A stretch of 40,927 nt of DNA, from NCBI GenBank assembly GCA_017304845.1, contig JAFKLL010000027.1:1-40927 (forward strand), written 5' to 3'. Below the pieces are notes generated by a model. It was not told the origin of the DNA, made no database searches, and saw only the letters and a program-made list of their open reading frames with translations. Numbering within the stretch: position 1 is the stretch's first letter; the number at the start of each line of letters is the position of its first letter. Source of the DNA: Solirubrobacterales bacterium. GTDB lineage: Bacteria; Actinomycetota; Thermoleophilia; Solirubrobacterales; 70-9. Both the position numbers and the translations under genes were made by a program. Shown in pieces: positions 23,942-33,538 of the stretch.

Positions 23942-26209
23942 GTGTCTTTTAATTCAGCCTTGCGGCTGTCACTCGTAGTTGTACTCGCAATTTTCGGCCT
24001 TTCGTCTCAGGCCGCGTCCGCTGCGAATCTGGTCGTCGACGACGATCAGGCTCAATGTCCGGCGGCTCTCTACTCCACGGTCCAGTCCGCGGTCAATGCC
24101 GCGGTCAGCGGTGACACGGTCGTGGTTTGCGAGGGCACGTACTCCGAAGGAACCGGCATGCTCGGGACCAGCGGCCTGACGATCACCAAGTCGATCAACA
24201 TCAAGGGGGCCGGCGCCGACAAGGTGACGATCCAGCCGACCCGCGCGACGCCGACCGGCGGTCGGATCGCCGCCGGCAGCCCCGTCCTCAGGGACGGCAT
24301 CGGCAACATCGTCTCGGTCAACGGCCAGCCCGAGAACCCGATCCAGGTGAACATCTCCGGCGTCACCGTGAGCGGTGGCGGCGACAAGGTCTACTTCGAT
24401 CCGAACATCCCACAGCCGATCTGGAACGGCGAGTTCGAGCACGGCGTCTATGCCGAGGCGGGCGTCGTCTTCCTCGACGCCGGCGGCTCGTTCAACAGCA
24501 GCCGCGTCACCAATGTCGTGACCTCCGAGACCCCGGCCGCCGAGGGCCAGCCCGGCGGCTACCGCAGCAACGATCTCGGCTGGGCGCTGGCCCAGGTATC
24601 GGCCGCGACCGTCCCGCCGGCCTCCGCTTCACTGCCGCTGCAGATCAAGGGATCCCGCTTCGACCGCTACAACCGCGGCGGCATCCTGATCGACGGTGCG
24701 GTCAACGACTCCGGCACCCTGGTCTCCTCCGGCAACCCGCAGGAGGCGGCGATCCTGCGCTCGACCGTGGTCGGGCGCCAGCTCAACAGCCCGCCGCTCG
24801 ACGGCTCCGGCGGAGGCAACCTGCTGACCACCGGCACCGCCTTCGGGCAGGACGGCATCCGGGTCACCTCCGGCTCGAGCCTGTCGCTGAACGCCAGTGA
24901 CGTCTTCCAGAACCTGCCCGCCGGGACCGGCGCCGACACCCTCGGCCAGCTCACCACCGCGGCCGGCCTCCGCTTCATCGCGGCCGGCAGCTCGGGCGTC
25001 TACCGCAGCAACATCGAGCAGAACGGCTACGGCGTCATCAACGTCCAGGCCGACGGCACGACCGCCAACACCGGGGTCCCCGTCACCGCCTACGAGAACT
25101 GGTGGGGCGTGCCCCGGGCCGACGGCACGGTCGGCAGCCCGGTGGTCAACACCGGCCCGGGCGTCTCGCCCGGCGTCCTTCCGACCAGGCCGAACAACCC
25201 GGTCAACGGAAGCCCCGACGCCAACTTCGGCTCGGACGCCGTCCACTTCCAGGACGTCGCCCACGGCATCTCCTTCCGGGAGGGCAACGAAGCCGACGCG
25301 GACGGCCACTGGCCGGTCGCGGACACGCCGGCCCCCGTGGCCGACAACCCGCCCAGCATCAGCGTCCGGGCGGACAAGTCGGAGGTCGAGCCCGGTGGTC
25401 AGGTCACCCTGACCGCGGACGCGAGCGACGACTTCGGCGTCGCCAAGCTGACCTTCTACCAGGGCGACACCCTGCTCGGAACCGTGACTCCGCCGGACGA
25501 CTCGGTCGTCTGGACCGCGCCTGAAAGCTGCGACGCGGCGCAGACCTTCGTCTTCTCGGTCTTCGCCGAGGACTCGGAGGGCCAGGAGTCCTTCGGCGAC
25601 GTCTCGGTCGCGGTCGGCGACTGCCCGCCCGTCCCCGAGCCGACCGTCAAGGTCGACTCGCCGGCGCGGATCGCCCAGAACGGCACCGCCGTCACGGCGA
25701 CCGCGGCCTCCGAGGCCGGCATCTCGAAGGTCACCTTCTACCTCGGCTCACGGCAGGTCTGCGAGGACGCCACCGCGCCCTACAGCTGCAAGGTGCTGCC
25801 CCGGGGCGACGAGATCGGGACCAACGTGGTCCGGGTCGTCGCCACCGACGCGCAGAACCGCACGGCCGAGGACACCAGCCCGGTCACCGTGGATCAGTTC
25901 AAGGCGCGGAACCTGGTCCTGAAGGTGAAGCGAGTCGGCAAGAAGCGCACCCGGATGGTCGCCTTCGGCAGGCTCGTCCCGCCGGCCCGGATGACCGCGG
26001 CCGACGCATGCGCCGCCTCGCGGGTCGACCTCACGGCCCGCACGGGACGGACGCTGCTGGCGAACCGTCAGGTCGCTCTGAGCGGCTGCCGCTACAAGTT
26101 GGCCTTCGCCGCACCCAAGCGGACGAAGAAGAAGAGAGTGGTGATCAAGGCGAGATTCCCAGGCAATGACTCGCTCCTTGCCGCCGCTCGAGTCAGGAAG
26201 GTCCGGTGA
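23942..26209 (+). CDS. Secreted right-handed beta-helix protein with Ig-like domains
   Basis: A 755-residue exported protein. The GTG at 23942 is chosen because GGGAGG (23930-23935) lies 6 bases upstream and a signal peptide follows (MSFNSALRLSLVVVLAIFGL, cleavage near ASAA about residue 27). Residues about 30-400 resemble pectate-lyase-like parallel beta-helix proteins (YSTVQSAVNAAVSGDTVVVCEGTY, SINIKGAGADKVTI, repeated short strands, ENWWG). Residues about 475-650 contain two Ig-like repeats (VAKLTFYQGDTLLG and ISKVTFYLGSRQV). A basic beta-rich tail ends the protein. No catalytic residues were identified; it could bind or cleave polysaccharide. The M14 peptidase gene follows after 53 bases and may share the transcript. 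Confidence 0.82.
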   Translation: MSFNSALRLSLVVVLAIFGLSSQAASAANLVVDDDQAQCPAALYSTVQSAVNAAVSGDTVVVCEGTYSEGTGMLGTSGLTITKSINIKGAGADKVTIQPTRATPTGGRIAAGSPVLRDGIGNIVSVNGQPENPIQVNISGVTVSGGGDKVYFDPNIPQPIWNGEFEHGVYAEAGVVFLDAGGSFNSSRVTNVVTSETPAAEGQPGGYRSNDLGWALAQVSAATVPPASASLPLQIKGSRFDRYNRGGILIDGAVNDSGTLVSSGNPQEAAILRSTVVGRQLNSPPLDGSGGGNLLTTGTAFGQDGIRVTSGSSLSLNASDVFQNLPAGTGADTLGQLTTAAGLRFIAAGSSGVYRSNIEQNGYGVINVQADGTTANTGVPVTAYENWWGVPRADGTVGSPVVNTGPGVSPGVLPTRPNNPVNGSPDANFGSDAVHFQDVAHGISFREGNEADADGHWPVADTPAPVADNPPSISVRADKSEVEPGGQVTLTADASDDFGVAKLTFYQGDTLLGTVTPPDDSVVWTAPESCDAAQTFVFSVFAEDSEGQESFGDVSVAVGDCPPVPEPTVKVDSPARIAQNGTAVTATAASEAGISKVTFYLGSRQVCEDATAPYSCKVLPRGDEIGTNVVRVVATDAQNRTAEDTSPVTVDQFKARNLVLKVKRVGKKRTRMVAFGRLVPPARMTAADACAASRVDLTARTGRTLLANRQVALSGCRYKLAFAAPKRTKKKRVVIKARFPGNDSLLAAARVRKVR

Positions 26210-26262
26210 TCAGGTTGAACGCGTTCGACTCCAGCAACGGACCCATCTCGGAAGGCATTCAC

Positions 26263-29232
26263 ATGACCACCAAGCGCAAGTCACTGACAGTGCTGGTCGC
26301 CACGATCCTGGCGGCGCTCGGCCTCTCCGGCGTCTTCGCCGGCCAGGCCGCGGCGGTGACCTACGACCCGTCGCTGTGCACGGACCAGGTCACCTTCGAC
26401 CCGTCGATCCCGACCCCCGAGTCGGTCTTCGGCACGACCCTCGCCCCGAACACGGGCGGCAGCAACGCACTGAACAACGCGGCGAAGAAGAACACGAACA
26501 TCCTCTACCCGTACCTGGACGCCCTGGCCAACGCGGCACCGTCGATGGTGCTGAAGCGGTCCGCCGGCACCACGGCTCTGGGGCGGGACATCCCGTTCGT
26601 GATCATCTCCTCGCCCTCGAACATCGCCGACCTCGAGGACGATGCCGCCTTCTGGCGGAGCGTCCGCGAGGGTGAGATCAGCCCGGTCGAGGCCAAGAAG
26701 GCGGTCACCAGCCGCCCGGCCTTCGCCTGGATCTCGTCCAACGTCCACGGCGACGAGGCCTCCTCCGGCGAGGCCACGATCAAGCTCGCCTACGAGCTGG
26801 CCGCCCGTCGGGACTGCGCCAACTACAAGCGCCTGACCGACCTGACCAGCTTCCTGCTGCCGGTCCAGAACCCGGACGGACGCGACGCCTACCAGCGGAC
26901 CTCCGCCTGGCTCTTCGACCTCAACCGCGACTGGCACACCCAGGAGCAGGTCGAGAACTACCTGAAGATGAGCGCCGCGCTGGAGTACCCGAGCGTGGTC
27001 TACGTCGATGCCCATCAGCAGGGCGGGTCGAGCTTCTTCTTCCCGCCGAACGAGGACCCGGTCCACGCCGAGATCTCCGACGCGTCGATGAACGCGATCA
27101 ACTCGACCTACGGCCCGGCGCTTCAGAAGCGGTTCAACGACCAGAACATCTCGTACAACAACTACAGCTCCTACGACCTGTTCACCCCGGAGTACGGTGA
27201 CACCGCGCCCTCGCTGCTGCTCGGCGCGGCTGGCATGACCTACGAGAAGGGCCGTGGCGGCACCTACGCCAAGCAGGTCTACGACCACTACCTCTCGCTC
27301 GACGAGACCCTCAACACGACCTCGCGCCTGAAGACGAAGATCCTCGGCGCCTGGGTCGACCAGTGGTACGAGGCGATCCAGCAGGGCGCGAACGGCGAGC
27401 TCGAGCCGAACCAGATCGTCAGCCCGAGCCACTCGATCGTCTGGGACGTCCCCGCGGAGAAGGTCTACGGCTACTTCTACAAGCCGAACAACCACGACGG
27501 CGACGCCGCCAAGATGATCTCGGTCCTGCAGCGGGCCGGGGTCAAGGTCTACCGTCTCGAGAAGGACACGGCGGTCAACGGCCTGCACGTGTTCGGCGAC
27601 ATGACCGTCAACGACCTGTCGGACCTCGGTCCCGGTCGTCAGACCCCGAACGCCGGGCCGGGCACCCTGCCCGCCGGCACCCTCTACATCCCGATGGCCC
27701 AGAGCATGAAGCACTGGCTCCAGGCCGTGCTCGGCGAGGATCCGTTCGTCCCGTACCCGTACTTCTACGACGTCACGGGTTGGTCGTTCTCTGAGCTGAA
27801 GGGCATGAGCGGCAACGGCTACCTGATGCAGCCGATGCCGGCCGATGCCGCCATGAGTCTGATCGGCTCGCCCGACCTCGGTGGCGCCCCGGATCAGGCG
27901 GCGCCGTACTACGCGTTCAACACGGACTCGTCGCGGGCGCTGATCATGCTCTACAAGCTGGCCGACGAAGGGGTGACCGCCTACCGGACCGCTGCCTCGT
28001 TCAGCGCCGGAGGGGTCACCTACCCGACCGGCGCGGCGATCCTCGACGGCGCCTCCGTCACCGCCGAGGGAGTCGATCTCGAGTCCTACAGCGACACGTA
28101 CCAGACCCCGATCGCGGGGATGTCGTCGTTGCCGTCGGTCAGCCGGTACGAGATCGACGAGCCCAAGCTCGGCGTCCTGACCGGCAACGCGGCGGTCACG
28201 CTGCCCCCGGACGGCATCTGCAACGCCGGCACCACCGTGTGCCAGGCGATCTTCACGATGCGCGAGAAGATGGACCTCCCGGTCGAGCCGGTCACCACGA
28301 CCGACCTGGCCGCGGGCAAGCTGACCAACGACGGCTTCACCGCCGTGGTCAACCCGGCCACCACCGTGGCGGCCGGGGCGGGAGCCACCGCCCTGCAGCA
28401 GTTCGTCAACGCGGGCGGCAGCTACTTCTCGTGGGGCACCGGCGGTGCCACCTCCGCGCGGAACGCCGGCATGACCAATGTCAACACGACCACCAACGGC
28501 ACCAGGGACGGCGTCCCGGTCGAGGTCGCCTTCGACACCGACAGCCCGCTCTCATGGGGCTTCGACAACGGCGGCTTCCTCTACCGGACCAGCAGCGCCG
28601 TGACGTTCGACCCGGCCACCCTGGCCGGCAACGGCGGCACGATCCCGGATGCCACCGAGGCGATCTCATACCCGAACCCGACTCTGCGGTTCTCGTACGC
28701 GACGGCCAACGACATGACCAACCTGAATGGCAAGACGGCCGCGGCCGATCAGCCCTTCGGGGCGGGTCGGGTCACTCTGCTCTCGGTCGACCCGACCTTC
28801 CGGGCCTGGCTCGAGGGTGCGGAGCGCCTGATCCTGAACGGCGTGCTCTACCCGAAGGGCAGCGCGATCACGCCGCCGGCCGCTCGGGGCCCGCAGACCT
28901 CGCCGAACGAGGTCGCTCCGGGCACCGGCGACAAGCTGCCCCAGGGTCAGCTGCCGAAGGTCAAGTCACGTCCGGCCAAGGCCTTCCACGACCCGAACCG
29001 GGATCTCCGGGTGATGGTCAAGAGGGCTGACGCGAAGAAGCTCAAGCGGATCTTCCGCGCTGTCGCCCCCAAGAAGTTCAAGCGGGTCGCGAAGTTCAAG
29101 GGCAACCGCCGTCGGGTCACCCTGATCGTGCGGAACGCGGCCAGCGTCGACGGTCACAACAAGGCCTGGGTCAGCCGGCTCCAGGCCCGCATGGGCAAGC
29201 GCGGCATCTCGCCGCTCAGGGCCAACTACTAG
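26263..29232 (+). CDS. Secreted M14 family zinc carboxypeptidase
   Basis: A 989-residue exported metallopeptidase. The ATG at 26263 has GGAAGG 7 bases upstream and is followed by a signal peptide (MTTKRKSLTVLVATILAALG... to about residue 31). An in-frame GTG at 26206 overlapping the previous stop would place the signal sequence internally, so I rejected it. Zinc ligands are His162 and Glu165 (VHGDEASSGE) and His251 (VYVDAHQQGG). Substrate-binding FDLNRDW and a likely catalytic Glu328 in MTYEKG are present. The C-terminal 600 residues are a large accessory region of unclear fold ending in a Lys/Arg-rich domain. The substrate is unknown, probably extracellular peptides. Confidence 0.88.
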   Translation: MTTKRKSLTVLVATILAALGLSGVFAGQAAAVTYDPSLCTDQVTFDPSIPTPESVFGTTLAPNTGGSNALNNAAKKNTNILYPYLDALANAAPSMVLKRSAGTTALGRDIPFVIISSPSNIADLEDDAAFWRSVREGEISPVEAKKAVTSRPAFAWISSNVHGDEASSGEATIKLAYELAARRDCANYKRLTDLTSFLLPVQNPDGRDAYQRTSAWLFDLNRDWHTQEQVENYLKMSAALEYPSVVYVDAHQQGGSSFFFPPNEDPVHAEISDASMNAINSTYGPALQKRFNDQNISYNNYSSYDLFTPEYGDTAPSLLLGAAGMTYEKGRGGTYAKQVYDHYLSLDETLNTTSRLKTKILGAWVDQWYEAIQQGANGELEPNQIVSPSHSIVWDVPAEKVYGYFYKPNNHDGDAAKMISVLQRAGVKVYRLEKDTAVNGLHVFGDMTVNDLSDLGPGRQTPNAGPGTLPAGTLYIPMAQSMKHWLQAVLGEDPFVPYPYFYDVTGWSFSELKGMSGNGYLMQPMPADAAMSLIGSPDLGGAPDQAAPYYAFNTDSSRALIMLYKLADEGVTAYRTAASFSAGGVTYPTGAAILDGASVTAEGVDLESYSDTYQTPIAGMSSLPSVSRYEIDEPKLGVLTGNAAVTLPPDGICNAGTTVCQAIFTMREKMDLPVEPVTTTDLAAGKLTNDGFTAVVNPATTVAAGAGATALQQFVNAGGSYFSWGTGGATSARNAGMTNVNTTTNGTRDGVPVEVAFDTDSPLSWGFDNGGFLYRTSSAVTFDPATLAGNGGTIPDATEAISYPNPTLRFSYATANDMTNLNGKTAAADQPFGAGRVTLLSVDPTFRAWLEGAERLILNGVLYPKGSAITPPAARGPQTSPNEVAPGTGDKLPQGQLPKVKSRPAKAFHDPNRDLRVMVKRADAKKLKRIFRAVAPKKFKRVAKFKGNRRRVTLIVRNAASVDGHNKAWVSRLQARMGKRGISPLRANY

Positions 29233-29241
29233 AACGAAACG

Positions 29242-29300
29242 ACGCGAAATCCTGCTTGGAAACATACGCATGACGTACGTTTCCGGGCAGGATTTCGCGT
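29242..29300. repeat. Long imperfect hairpin between convergent M14 peptidase and menC
   Basis: The stem consists of 14 bp (29242-29255 with 29287-29300), a 2-base internal loop, then 6 bp (GGAAAC/GTTTCC) and 4 bp (TACG/CGTA) around a short loop. It spans most of the 89-base gap and probably ends both transcripts. Confidence 0.8.
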
Positions 29301-29321
29301 TCGGGTGTGGCTAGGGCCGGC

Positions 29322-30353
29322 CTAGAGCCGGCAGGAAGCGAGAACTTTCTCGTCCAGCTCGACCCCCAGGCCGAAACCCTCGGTCGGGGGGTCGAGTTCG
29401 TTTCCGGCGGTCAAGGGGCCGCTCAGGGAGAGCTCCTCGCGGAAGAGGCGTTCGGTCGCGAGGCCGTGGGCCACCTCCGGCCAGGGCAGGTTCGGGTCCA
29501 GGGTCTGGGCCGCATGGGCGGCGGCCGCGATCCCGACCGGGCCGTCAAGGGCGCTCGAGAGGTAGGTCGGCAGGTGCCCGCCGAGGGTCACGTCGAGGCC
29601 TCCGATCTTGGTCAGCTTCACGGTCGCCGCGGCGCAGGCCCCCTCGAACCGGGCGTCGGCCGCCTCGGCCGTCGTGTTCACCGACTCGTCGGCGACCAGG
29701 GGGATCGTCGTGCCCGCGCTCAGGGAGGCGAGCTCGGAGAGTCCGGTGACCGGCTCCTCGACCAGTTCCAGGCCGATCGGCTCCAGCTCGGCCAGCAACC
29801 CGGCGGCCCGTTCGCCCCAGGTGCCGTTCGCGTCCAGCCGGATCCGGGCCTCGGGGCCGAGCGCGGACCGGACCGCGCCGGCCAGCTCGATCGCCTCGTC
29901 GGGCCCGGCCTTGAGCTTGAAGACCTCGAAGCCGTCCTCGGCCCAGGCCTCGCATTGGGCGACCACGTCGTCGGGCGGCCCGGCGGTGATCGTCGCGTTC
30001 AGCTTCAGCCGGCGGGCCGGGGCGGCCGGGTCGAGCTGTCGCCAGAGCGGCAGCTCACGCCGTTTCGCCTCGAGATCGGCCAGGGCGGTGGCGAGGGCGC
30101 AACGGGCCGGCGGGGTGGCGGGGAGGATCTCGTCCTCGGCCCAGGCCTCCAGCTCGCCGACCACCCGGGCAAGCCCGTCGCCGCCGCGGAGGGTCATCGG
30201 GACCCCCTCGCCCAGGGCGGTGATCCCGTTCTCGTCCCGGATCCGGAGCAGGACCGACTCGCGGCGCTCCAGGGTGCCGGTCGCGGTCACGTAGGGCCGA
30301 CGGAAGCTCAGCGCGAAGGGGATGACCTCGACGCTGAGCGACCGATCGGCCAT
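29322..30353 (-). CDS. menC: o-Succinylbenzoate synthase MenC
   Basis: Enolase-superfamily enzyme that dehydrates SHCHC to o-succinylbenzoate in menaquinone synthesis. 343 residues. The catalytic Lys pair is in FKLKAG (Lys146, Lys148). Metal ligands are Asp174 (RLDANG), Glu199/200 (ELVEEP) and Asp222 (LVADES), and the opposite-face lysine lies in TVKLTKIGG. The ATG at 30353 shares a base with the menA stop (TGATG); the upstream extension of the frame is a shadow of menA. It is the last gene of menB-menA-menC. Confidence 0.92.
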   Translation of the reverse strand: MADRSLSVEVIPFALSFRRPYVTATGTLERRESVLLRIRDENGITALGEGVPMTLRGGDGLARVVGELEAWAEDEILPATPPARCALATALADLEAKRRELPLWRQLDPAAPARRLKLNATITAGPPDDVVAQCEAWAEDGFEVFKLKAGPDEAIELAGAVRSALGPEARIRLDANGTWGERAAGLLAELEPIGLELVEEPVTGLSELASLSAGTTIPLVADESVNTTAEAADARFEGACAAATVKLTKIGGLDVTLGGHLPTYLSSALDGPVGIAAAAHAAQTLDPNLPWPEVAHGLATERLFREELSLSGPLTAGNELDPPTEGFGLGVELDEKVLASCRL

Positions 30354-31234
30354 CAGGACCCCAGGACCAGGCCGATCGCGGTCAGCAGCGAGGCCACGCC
30401 GAGCACCGCGCCGGTGCCGGCCAGCGCCTTGTTGAGCGAGGGGCCGTCGGTGCGGCCGGTGACCGCGGCGATCGGGCCGCGCGCCATCGGGATTGCCAGC
30501 AGGCCCAGCAGCGCCAGCCACGGACCGTCGTTCAGGACGATGGTCAGGGCGAGGACGAAGAAGGCGCCCAGCATGATCGTCACATAGAGGCGACGGGTCT
30601 TCTCGCGGCCGATCCGGACCGCCAGGGTGTTCTTGTCCGCGCGACGGTCCGAGTCGATGTCGCGCACGTTGTTGACGACCAGGATCGCGGTCGAGAGCAG
30701 GCCTACCGCGACCGAGAGCCCGAAGGGCAGCCAGGCGAGCTCCTCCAACTGCACGTAGTAGGAGCCGTTGACCGAGACCAGGCCGAAGAAGAGGAAGACG
30801 AAGACCTCGCCGAGGCCCGCGTACCCGTACGGCTTCGGCCCGCCCGTGTAGAGGAAGCCCGCGGCGATCGAGACCACGCCGACCACGATGATGATCCAGC
30901 CCGCCAGCCAGGCCAGGTAGAGGCCGAGCAGAGCGGCCAGGCCGAAGGCGATCCAGGTCGCCGTCAGGACCCGCTGCGGGGTGATCAGGCCGGCCGAGGT
31001 CACCCGCACCGGGCCGAGGCGATCGGCCGAGTCGGCGCCGCGGCGGGCATCCGAGTAGTCGTTGGCGAGGTTGGTGCCGATCTGGATCAGGATGCTGGCG
31101 ACCAACGCGGCCAGGAAGCCACCCCAACGGGGCAGCCCGTCATGCGCGAACACGGCCGCCGCGGTCCCGACCAGGACCGGGGCGATCGCGGCGGGGAGGG
31201 TGCGCGGCCGGGCCGCGTTGAGCCAGATCCTCAC
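30353..31234 (-). CDS. menA: 1,4-Dihydroxy-2-naphthoate polyprenyltransferase MenA
   Basis: Integral membrane UbiA-superfamily enzyme that attaches the isoprenoid tail to dihydroxynaphthoate, giving demethylmenaquinone. 293 residues with about eight to nine membrane helices. The two Asp-rich Mg-diphosphate motifs are [11 protein letters not shown] (from residue 58) and [17 protein letters not shown] (from residue 188), the latter typical of MenA. The GTG start overlaps the menB stop (GTGA), and its stop overlaps the menC start. Confidence 0.94.
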   Translation of the reverse strand: MRIWLNAARPRTLPAAIAPVLVGTAAAVFAHDGLPRWGGFLAALVASILIQIGTNLANDYSDARRGADSADRLGPVRVTSAGLITPQRVLTATWIAFGLAALLGLYLAWLAGWIIIVVGVVSIAAGFLYTGGPKPYGYAGLGEVFVFLFFGLVSVNGSYYVQLEELAWLPFGLSVAVGLLSTAILVVNNVRDIDSDRRADKNTLAVRIGREKTRRLYVTIMLGAFFVLALTIVLNDGPWLALLGLLAIPMARGPIAAVTGRTDGPSLNKALAGTGAVLGVASLLTAIGLVLGS

Positions 31235-32109
31235 GGACGCTTCGGGAACTTGTCGAAGTCCGGTTCGCGGCCCTGCTGGAACGCGTTGCGGCCCTCCTGG
31301 CCCTCCTCGGACATATAGAAGAGCATCGTCGCGTCATGTGAGAGCTGCTGCAGCCCGGTCAGGCCGTCCTCCTCGGCGTTGAAGCTCGACTTGAGCAGGC
31401 GCAGGGCGAGGGGGGAGAGATGGGACATCTCGCGGCACCAGGCCACGGTCTCCTTCTCCAGGTCCTCGACCGGGACGACCGCGTTGACGAGGCCCATCTT
31501 GTCGGCCTCCTCGGCGGTGTAGTGCCGGCAGAGGAACCAGACCTCCTTGGCGCGCTTGACGCCGATGTTGCGGGCGAGCAGGCTGGCGCCGAAACCGCCG
31601 TCGAAGCTGCCGACCCGGGGGCCGGTCTGGCCGAAGCGGGCGTTGTCGCCGGCGATCGTCATGTCGCAGACCAGGTGCAGGATGTGGCCGCCGCCGACCG
31701 CATAGCCGGCGACCATCGCCACGACCGGCTTCGGCAGGCGCCGGATCTGGACGTGGAGATCGCCGACGTCGAGCCGGCCGACGCCCTGGTTGGCGACGTC
31801 GTCGTCACCGATGTAGCCGTCGTCGCCTCGGATCCGCTGGTCGCCGCCGGAACAGAACGCCTCGGTACCGGCGCCGGTGAAGATGATCGAGCCGACCTCG
31901 AGGTCGTCGCGGGCCTTGGAGAAGGCGTCCTTCAGCTCGGCCAGGGTCTGGGGACGGAACGCGTTGCGCACCTCGGGCCGGTTGATCGTGATCTTGGCGA
32001 TGCCCTCGGCCTTCTCGTAGAGGATGTCCGAGTAATCTCCGGCCGGCTGCCACTCGATCGGTTCGTAGAGAGTCTCTTCCGGGGGCGCGTTGCGGTGTCT
32101 TTCGGGCAA
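31231..32109 (-). CDS. menB: 1,4-Dihydroxy-2-naphthoyl-CoA synthase MenB
   Basis: Crotonase-family ring-closing enzyme of menaquinone synthesis. 292 residues from the TTG at 32109. I chose this start because GGAG lies 8 bases upstream and the protein then begins just before the conserved [35 protein letters not shown] at 32160 is an alternative that adds 17 residues. Family features are [64 protein letters not shown] and the C-terminal REPDFDKFP. It is the first gene of menB-menA-menC and divergent from menE, with an 82-base gap. Confidence 0.94.
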   Translation of the reverse strand: MPERHRNAPPEETLYEPIEWQPAGDYSDILYEKAEGIAKITINRPEVRNAFRPQTLAELKDAFSKARDDLEVGSIIFTGAGTEAFCSGGDQRIRGDDGYIGDDDVANQGVGRLDVGDLHVQIRRLPKPVVAMVAGYAVGGGHILHLVCDMTIAGDNARFGQTGPRVGSFDGGFGASLLARNIGVKRAKEVWFLCRHYTAEEADKMGLVNAVVPVEDLEKETVAWCREMSHLSPLALRLLKSSFNAEEDGLTGLQQLSHDATMLFYMSEEGQEGRNAFQQGREPDFDKFPKRP

Positions 32110-32191
32110 GTCCTGTACTCCGTTCGTGAGGCGGCGGCCAAAGAGGCTCGCGGATCGCAAGAATTGGGAGCCCCACGATAAACGAGGTCAA

Positions 32192-33520
32192 TTGAAACTC
32201 GACAACTGGCTGGCACAGAGAGCGCAGAGCTGCCCCGACCGGATCGCCCTGATCTGCGACGGGGAGTCGATGACCTACGCCGAGTTGGAGGAGGAGGCGG
32301 TTCACGCCGCCCGCCGGCTCGCGGCCTGGGGCGTCCGCCGCGGCGCCACCGTGGCGATGAACATGGGGCCGGGCAAGAACAAGGTCATCCTGATCCACGC
32401 CCTGATGAAGACCGGCGCGGTGCTGCTGCCGATCAGCCCCAAGCTCTCCCAGGAGGAGCGGGCCAAGGCGATCGAGTCATGCGGGGTGTCGATCGACCTC
32501 GACGAGCCCGAGAGGCTGACCCGCACCGAGGCCGACATGCCGCTGCTCGGCGAGCACGACATGGCCGACCCGCACTGCCGCATCCTGACCAGCGGCTCGA
32601 CCGGCCGCCCGCATGCCGTCTCGCTCTCCTACGGCAACCATCTCTTCAGCGCCATGGGCTCGGCCTTCAACATCGGGGTCGACCCGAGCGACCGTTGGCT
32701 CTGCGCCCTGCCGACCAGCCACATCTCCGGGCTGTCGATCGTGATGCGGTCGGCGATCTACGGCACCGCCATGGTGCTGCACGACAAGTTCGAGCCGGCC
32801 GCGGTCGCGGAGGCGATCGACCGGGACGGGGTCAACGTGATCTCGATGGTCTCGACCATGCTGCTCCGCCTGCTCGACGAAGGGGTGGACATCAGCGCGC
32901 CCCGGGCGATCCTGGTCGGCGGCGGGCCGGTGCCCCCGAGCGCCCTGAACGAGGCGCTGGACCGTGGCGCCCGGGTGATCCAGACCTACGGCCTGACCGA
33001 GACCTGCTCCCAGGTGACGACGCTCGAGGTGTCCGAGGCCCGCCGCAAGGTCGGCTCGGTCGGGCGTCCGCTGCTCACCTCCCATCTCCGGATCCAGGGC
33101 GGCGAGGTTCTGGTCCAGGGGCCGACCGTCTCCGCCGGGGCGCTCGACGCCGACGGCTGGCTCCACACGGGCGACGTCGGCCGGATCGACGAGGACGGCT
33201 TCCTCTTCGTCCAAGGGCGGACCGACGAGATGATCATCACCGGCGGTGAGAACGTGATGCCCGGCGAGGTCGAGGACGTCCTGGTCCAGCATCCTGAGAT
33301 CGTCGAGGCCGCGGTGGTCGGGCGTCCCGACCCCGAGTGGCAGCAGGCGATCACCGCGTTCGTCGTGGTCCGCGAGGGCTCCGACCTCGATCTCGACCAG
33401 GTGCGCGACCACTGCGAGGGCAAGCTCGCCGCGTACAAGATCCCGAAACGGGTCGAGGTGGTGGAGGAACTGCCGAAGACGCCTTCCGGCAAGCTCCACA
33501 GGGCAGCTCTTCTCAAGTAA
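32192..33520 (+). CDS. menE: o-Succinylbenzoate-CoA ligase MenE
   Basis: Acyl-adenylate-forming enzyme that activates o-succinylbenzoate with ATP and CoA. About 442 residues. Adenylation motifs are the P-loop [18 protein letters not shown] (from residue 133), [45 protein letters not shown] and the C-terminal catalytic Lys in KTPSGKLHR. The start is the TTG at 32192 ([11 protein letters not shown]), with GAGGT only 3 bases upstream. The frame is open to 32090, but that part overlaps the start of the divergent menB. The next gene, ilvC, begins 17 bases after its stop. Confidence 0.92.
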   Translation: MKLDNWLAQRAQSCPDRIALICDGESMTYAELEEEAVHAARRLAAWGVRRGATVAMNMGPGKNKVILIHALMKTGAVLLPISPKLSQEERAKAIESCGVSIDLDEPERLTRTEADMPLLGEHDMADPHCRILTSGSTGRPHAVSLSYGNHLFSAMGSAFNIGVDPSDRWLCALPTSHISGLSIVMRSAIYGTAMVLHDKFEPAAVAEAIDRDGVNVISMVSTMLLRLLDEGVDISAPRAILVGGGPVPPSALNEALDRGARVIQTYGLTETCSQVTTLEVSEARRKVGSVGRPLLTSHLRIQGGEVLVQGPTVSAGALDADGWLHTGDVGRIDEDGFLFVQGRTDEMIITGGENVMPGEVEDVLVQHPEIVEAAVVGRPDPEWQQAITAFVVVREGSDLDLDQVRDHCEGKLAAYKIPKRVEVVEELPKTPSGKLHRAALLK

Positions 33521-33524
33521 CCCG

Positions 33525-33538
33525 TAGCATCAGGGTCA
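33525..33538 (+). promoter_or_regulatory. Probable leaderless promoter of ilvC (-10 box TAGCAT)
   Basis: TAGCAT (33525-33530) sits in the 17-base gap after menE and ends 7 bases before the ilvC ATG, with no ribosome binding site. ilvC can therefore be transcribed separately from menE. Confidence 0.55.

Noticed and set aside
26206..26262. GTG at 26206 overlapping the beta-helix stop as the start of the M14 peptidase
   Set aside because: It would place 19 polar residues before the signal peptide. The ATG at 26263 has a good ribosome binding site.
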